The notes under the pieces are model-generated. The model did not search any database. It was not told the DNA's origin and saw nothing but the letters and a program-made list of their open reading frames with translations. A DNA stretch of 7,922 nt, from positions 1 through 7,922 of the forward strand of contig CANHMN010000069.1 of NCBI GenBank assembly GCA_947461645.1, in the 5' to 3' direction. Source of the DNA: Chitinophagaceae bacterium (GTDB lineage Bacteria; Bacteroidota; Bacteroidia; Chitinophagales; Chitinophagaceae). The position numbers and the translations under genes are program-made. This document shows, piece by piece, positions 6,485 to 7,922 of this stretch (position 1 is its first letter; every line of letters begins with the position of its first letter).

Positions 6485-6515
6485 AAATCCCTCATTTTGA
6501 GGGATTTTTTGTTTT
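6485..6515 (+). terminator. Rho-independent terminator of the pterin operon
   Basis: A perfect 10-bp stem, AAATCCCTCA (6485-6494) with TGAGGGATTT (6498-6507), has a TTT loop and runs into TTTGTTTT. It ends the folE transcript. Its AT-rich stem base and T tail merge into a TTTCTTTGC promoter-like box for fabD. Confidence 0.9.
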
Positions 6516-6520
6516 CTTTG
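6513..6520 (+). promoter_or_regulatory. Possible -7 box for fabD
   Basis: TTTCTTTG, followed by C, differs from TAnnTTTG in one base and sits in the tail of the folE terminator, 59 bases before the fabD ATG. No TTG -33 box is seen at 19 nt upstream, where the terminator stem lies. fabD needs its own promoter after such a terminator, and this is the best candidate, though weak. Confidence 0.3.
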
Positions 6521-6579
6521 CATTTCAATCAGTACGATTGTAATGTTTTTCTATTCAAAATATCATAAAACCAAAATTC

Positions 6580-7470
6580 ATGTCACACGCTTTTGTTTTT
6601 CCGGGTCAGGGTTCTCAATTCAGTGGAATGGGAAAAAACTTATACGAATCCAACAATGCGGCAAAAGCCATTTTTGAAAATGCAAATGATATTCTCGGTT
6701 TCAGAATATCAGACGTTATGTTTACTGGCAGCGATGAAGAGTTGAAACAGACCGACATCACTCAACCCGCAGTATTCATTCATTCCGTTGCAGCTTTTAC
6801 CACTATTGATGGAGCTTCACCCCACATGGTTGCAGGCCATTCTTTGGGAGAGTTTTCTGCATTGGTAGCCAACAAAACCCTTCAATTTGAAGATGCCCTG
6901 AAATTGGTTGCCATTCGTGCAAAAGCTATGCAAAAAGCTTGCGAACAACAACCTTCTACAATGGCTGCTGTGCTTGCATTAGACGACAATAAAGTGGAAG
7001 AGATTTGCCAGCAGGTTTCAGCTGAGACAGGCGAAGTAGTTGTTGCTGCAAATTATAATTGCCCGGGTCAACTAGTTATAAGCGGATCAATTAAAGGCAT
7101 AGAAATTGCTTGTGAAAAAATGAAAGCTGCCGGAGCAAAAAGAGCATTGGTACTTCCTGTAGGAGGTGCATTCCATTCACCATTGATGGCGCCTGCCAGA
7201 GAAGAGCTGGCCAATGCTATCAAAGCAACCACATTTAATCAACCCATCTGCCCTGTATATCAAAACGTAACTGCTGCTGCAGTATCTGATCCAGCTTCAA
7301 TTCAATTGAATCTGATTGCACAGCTTACCGGCGCAGTAAGATGGACGCAATCCGTTCAGGCAATGGTTGCAGATGGTGCCACAAAATTCACCGAATGCGG
7401 ACCTGGAAAAGTATTGCAAGGACTTGTTCAGAAAATAAACAAAGAAAGTATGGTGGAAGGCGTTTCCTAA
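6580..7470 (+). CDS. fabD: Malonyl-CoA:acyl carrier protein transacylase
   Basis: A 296-residue cytosolic enzyme that moves the malonyl group from CoA to acyl carrier protein for type II fatty acid synthesis. Motifs are the N-terminal FVFPGQGSQFSGMG (5-18) with oxyanion-hole Q10, the nucleophile S88 in AGHSLGEFSAL, the malonate-binding R113 in VAIRAKAM, NCPGQLVISG (160-169), the catalytic H199 in GGAFHSPLM and GPGKVLQGLV (274-283). Length and motif order are normal. The ATG at 6580 directly precedes the conserved first strand. It stands apart from other fatty acid genes in this window, between the folE terminator and a structured non-coding region, and appears monocistronic. Confidence 0.97.
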   Translation: MSHAFVFPGQGSQFSGMGKNLYESNNAAKAIFENANDILGFRISDVMFTGSDEELKQTDITQPAVFIHSVAAFTTIDGASPHMVAGHSLGEFSALVANKTLQFEDALKLVAIRAKAMQKACEQQPSTMAAVLALDDNKVEEICQQVSAETGEVVVAANYNCPGQLVISGSIKGIEIACEKMKAAGAKRALVLPVGGAFHSPLMAPAREELANAIKATTFNQPICPVYQNVTAAAVSDPASIQLNLIAQLTGAVRWTQSVQAMVADGATKFTECGPGKVLQGLVQKINKESMVEGVS

Positions 7471-7490
7471 TTCGCCTGCGGCGAGTTTAG
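7467..7490. other. Hairpin at the fabD stop codon
   Basis: CTAATTCGCC (7467-7476) pairs with GGCGAGTT-AG (7480-7490) around a TGC loop, with one G.T pair and a one-base bulge. The stem includes the fabD TAA. It lacks a following T tract, so it is not a classical terminator on its own, though it may stabilise the 3' end of the fabD mRNA. Confidence 0.5.
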
Positions 7491-7500
7491 GGTTTGAGGG

Positions 7501-7532
7501 TTTAAACGCTTCGCTGGTTTAAAGTTTATTTT
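7501..7532 (+). terminator. Weak candidate terminator for fabD
   Basis: TTTAAAC (7501-7507) pairs exactly with GTTTAAA (7517-7523) around a 9-nt loop, GCTTCGCTG, and is followed by T-rich GTTTATTTT. The stem is AT-rich and the tail interrupted, so it is much weaker than the other terminators here. It is the only T-tailed hairpin between fabD and the repeat array. Confidence 0.35.
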
Positions 7533-7576
7533 ATCTATTTATAGATTGTGATAAAAGTTCTGAAACGCATTAAACG

Positions 7577-7606
7577 TTCAATGCCCGCCAACTGGCAGGC
7601 ATTGAA
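7577..7606. repeat. 14-bp near-perfect palindrome
   Basis: The arms at 7577-7590 (beginning TTCAATGCC) and 7593-7606 (ending GGCATTGAA) are reverse complements except for one C/A mismatch (7586/7597), separated by only two bases (AC). There is no T tail, so it does not read as a terminator. The compact GC-rich core with AT-rich ends resembles dispersed intergenic palindromes (REP-like), but that class cannot be assigned without other genomic copies. Confidence 0.65.
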
Positions 7607-7637
7607 TCCCTTGAACCTTTTGAACCCATTGAACTCT
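7602..7637. repeat. Four tandem 9-bp TTGAA-type repeats
   Basis: Four consecutive 9-mers follow TTGAAYYYN: TTGAATCCC (7602), TTGAACCTT (7611), TTGAACCCA (7620), TTGAACTCT (7629). The first copy overlaps the right arm of the palindrome. The 9-bp period is a multiple of three, but no plausible gene runs through it. Function is unknown. Confidence 0.7.
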
Positions 7638-7733
7638 TCTATCGCAATGCCTTCATGCAAAGCCATGAGACGTTCCGCGGCTCAATTATATACTCAATGT
7701 AGCAAGAACACTGTTCATGTTTCTTACGGCATC

Positions 7734-7782
7734 TGCGTCGCGTAATGTCTTCATGCAAAGCTATGAGACGTTGCGCGACTCA
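7734..7782. other. Long hairpin across the unit 1/unit 2 junction
   Basis: The end of unit 1 (7734-7743) and start of unit 2 (7744-7755) can pair with 7762-7782 to give about 20 base pairs with one bulged T (7751), one mismatch (7736/7780) and a six-base loop, CAAAGC. Inner stem: AATGTCT-CATG with TATGAGACGTT. Outer stem: GTCGCGT with GCGCGAC. The same structure is possible at 7832-7880, where the inner stem is intact but the outer stem has extra mismatches. Confidence 0.6.
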
Positions 7783-7831
7783 ATTATATACTCAATGTAG
7801 CAAGAACACTATTCATGTTTCTTACGGCATC

Positions 7832-7880
7832 TGTGTAGCGTAATGTCTTCATGCGAAGCCATGAGACGTTCCGCGGCTCA
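7832..7880. other. Long hairpin across the unit 2/unit 3 junction
   Basis: Equivalent of the hairpin 98 bp upstream. The inner stem 7842-7853 with 7860-7870 is preserved (loop CGAAGC, one bulged T, one G.T pair). The outer stem 7832-7840 with 7872-7880 keeps six Watson-Crick pairs and one G.T pair but has two mismatches (7837/7875, 7834/7878); 7841/7871 at the junction with the inner stem is also unpaired. The units are therefore hairpins of about 49 nt alternating with AT-rich spacers of about 49 nt. Confidence 0.55.
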
Positions 7881-7922
7881 ATTATATACTCAATGTAGCA
7901 AGAACACTGTTCATGTTTCTTA

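Larger units (their letters stand above)
7646..7922. repeat. Tandem array of 98-bp units running off the window
   Basis: Three head-to-tail copies start at 7646, 7744 and 7842, an exact 98-bp period each time. The third is cut at 81 bp by the window end, so the true copy number is unknown. By eye, copy 1 differs from copy 2 at 7 of 98 positions, and from copy 3 at only 2 of 81. No indels are seen. Landmarks in each unit are CTTCATGC near the start, GAGACGTT, CAATTATATACTCAATG, and CATGTTTCTTA near the end. A 98-bp period is not a multiple of three, so it is not a protein repeat read in one frame. The conserved unit rules out CRISPR. No transposase or integrase is nearby. Confidence 0.93.

Noticed and set aside
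7548..7745. 65-codon plus-strand open frame from a GTG
   Set aside because: It is assembled from the palindrome, the 9-bp repeats and the first 98-bp unit, has low-complexity content and no recognisable domain. It reads through structure rather than looking like a gene.
7646..7922. CRISPR array
   Set aside because: The full 98-bp unit is conserved, including the part that would be spacer, and there are no cas genes. Repeat and spacer lengths do not fit.
7646..7922. Integron attC array
   Set aside because: Units are near identical with no cassette open frames between them, and I do not see paired core sites flanking distinct genes.

Overview
The window looks like a chromosomal stretch from a Bacteroidota (Bacteroidetes) bacterium, possibly of the Chitinophagaceae/Sphingobacteriia type. 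The evidence is a moderately AT-rich composition, start codons without strong Shine-Dalgarno sequences, recurrent TAnnTTTG-like '-7' boxes (often ending TTTGC) a few bases before ATG codons, and futalosine-pathway menaquinone genes. The lineage is an inference from style and gene content, not a database result.

Layout. Positions 1-102 hold the tail of an upstream unit and a strong rho-independent terminator. Positions 103-418 are a non-coding gap with a hairpin and a short CGCTCT repeat. Then come a NarL/LuxR-type response regulator (419-1090), a terminator, a class IV PLP aminotransferase/aminodeoxychorismate lyase-like gene (1152-2000) and a CPD photolyase (2019-3323), all on the + strand. 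The photolyase converges, with only 3 nt between stops, on a minus-strand pair: mqnB (futalosine hydrolase, 4877-4236) and mqnD (1,4-dihydroxy-6-naphthoate synthase, 4160-3327). Divergent from mqnB across a 71-bp promoter region is a + strand pterin cluster: two adjacent 6-pyruvoyl-tetrahydropterin synthase/QueD-family paralogues (4949-5359, 5430-5858) and folE (5868-6464), closed by a terminator. fabD (6580-7470) follows alone.

The last 450 bp (7471-7922) contain no convincing gene but are rich in structure: two hairpins, a near-perfect 14-bp palindrome, four 9-bp TTGAA-type repeats, and a tandem array with an exact 98-bp period that runs off the window. Each unit junction of the array can form a long hairpin, and the minus strand of each unit carries a short open frame. 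This array is the least explained part of the window.

How the genes fit together. FolE makes dihydroneopterin triphosphate, the substrate of the COG0720 enzymes beside it, so the cluster feeds tetrahydropterin (biopterin-like or queuosine precursor) synthesis and also folate. The PabC-like enzyme would supply p-aminobenzoate for folate. MqnB and MqnD are two steps of futalosine-dependent menaquinone synthesis; MqnA and MqnC are not in the window. The other genes are ordinary housekeeping functions. I see no defence system, prophage, transposase or CRISPR array.
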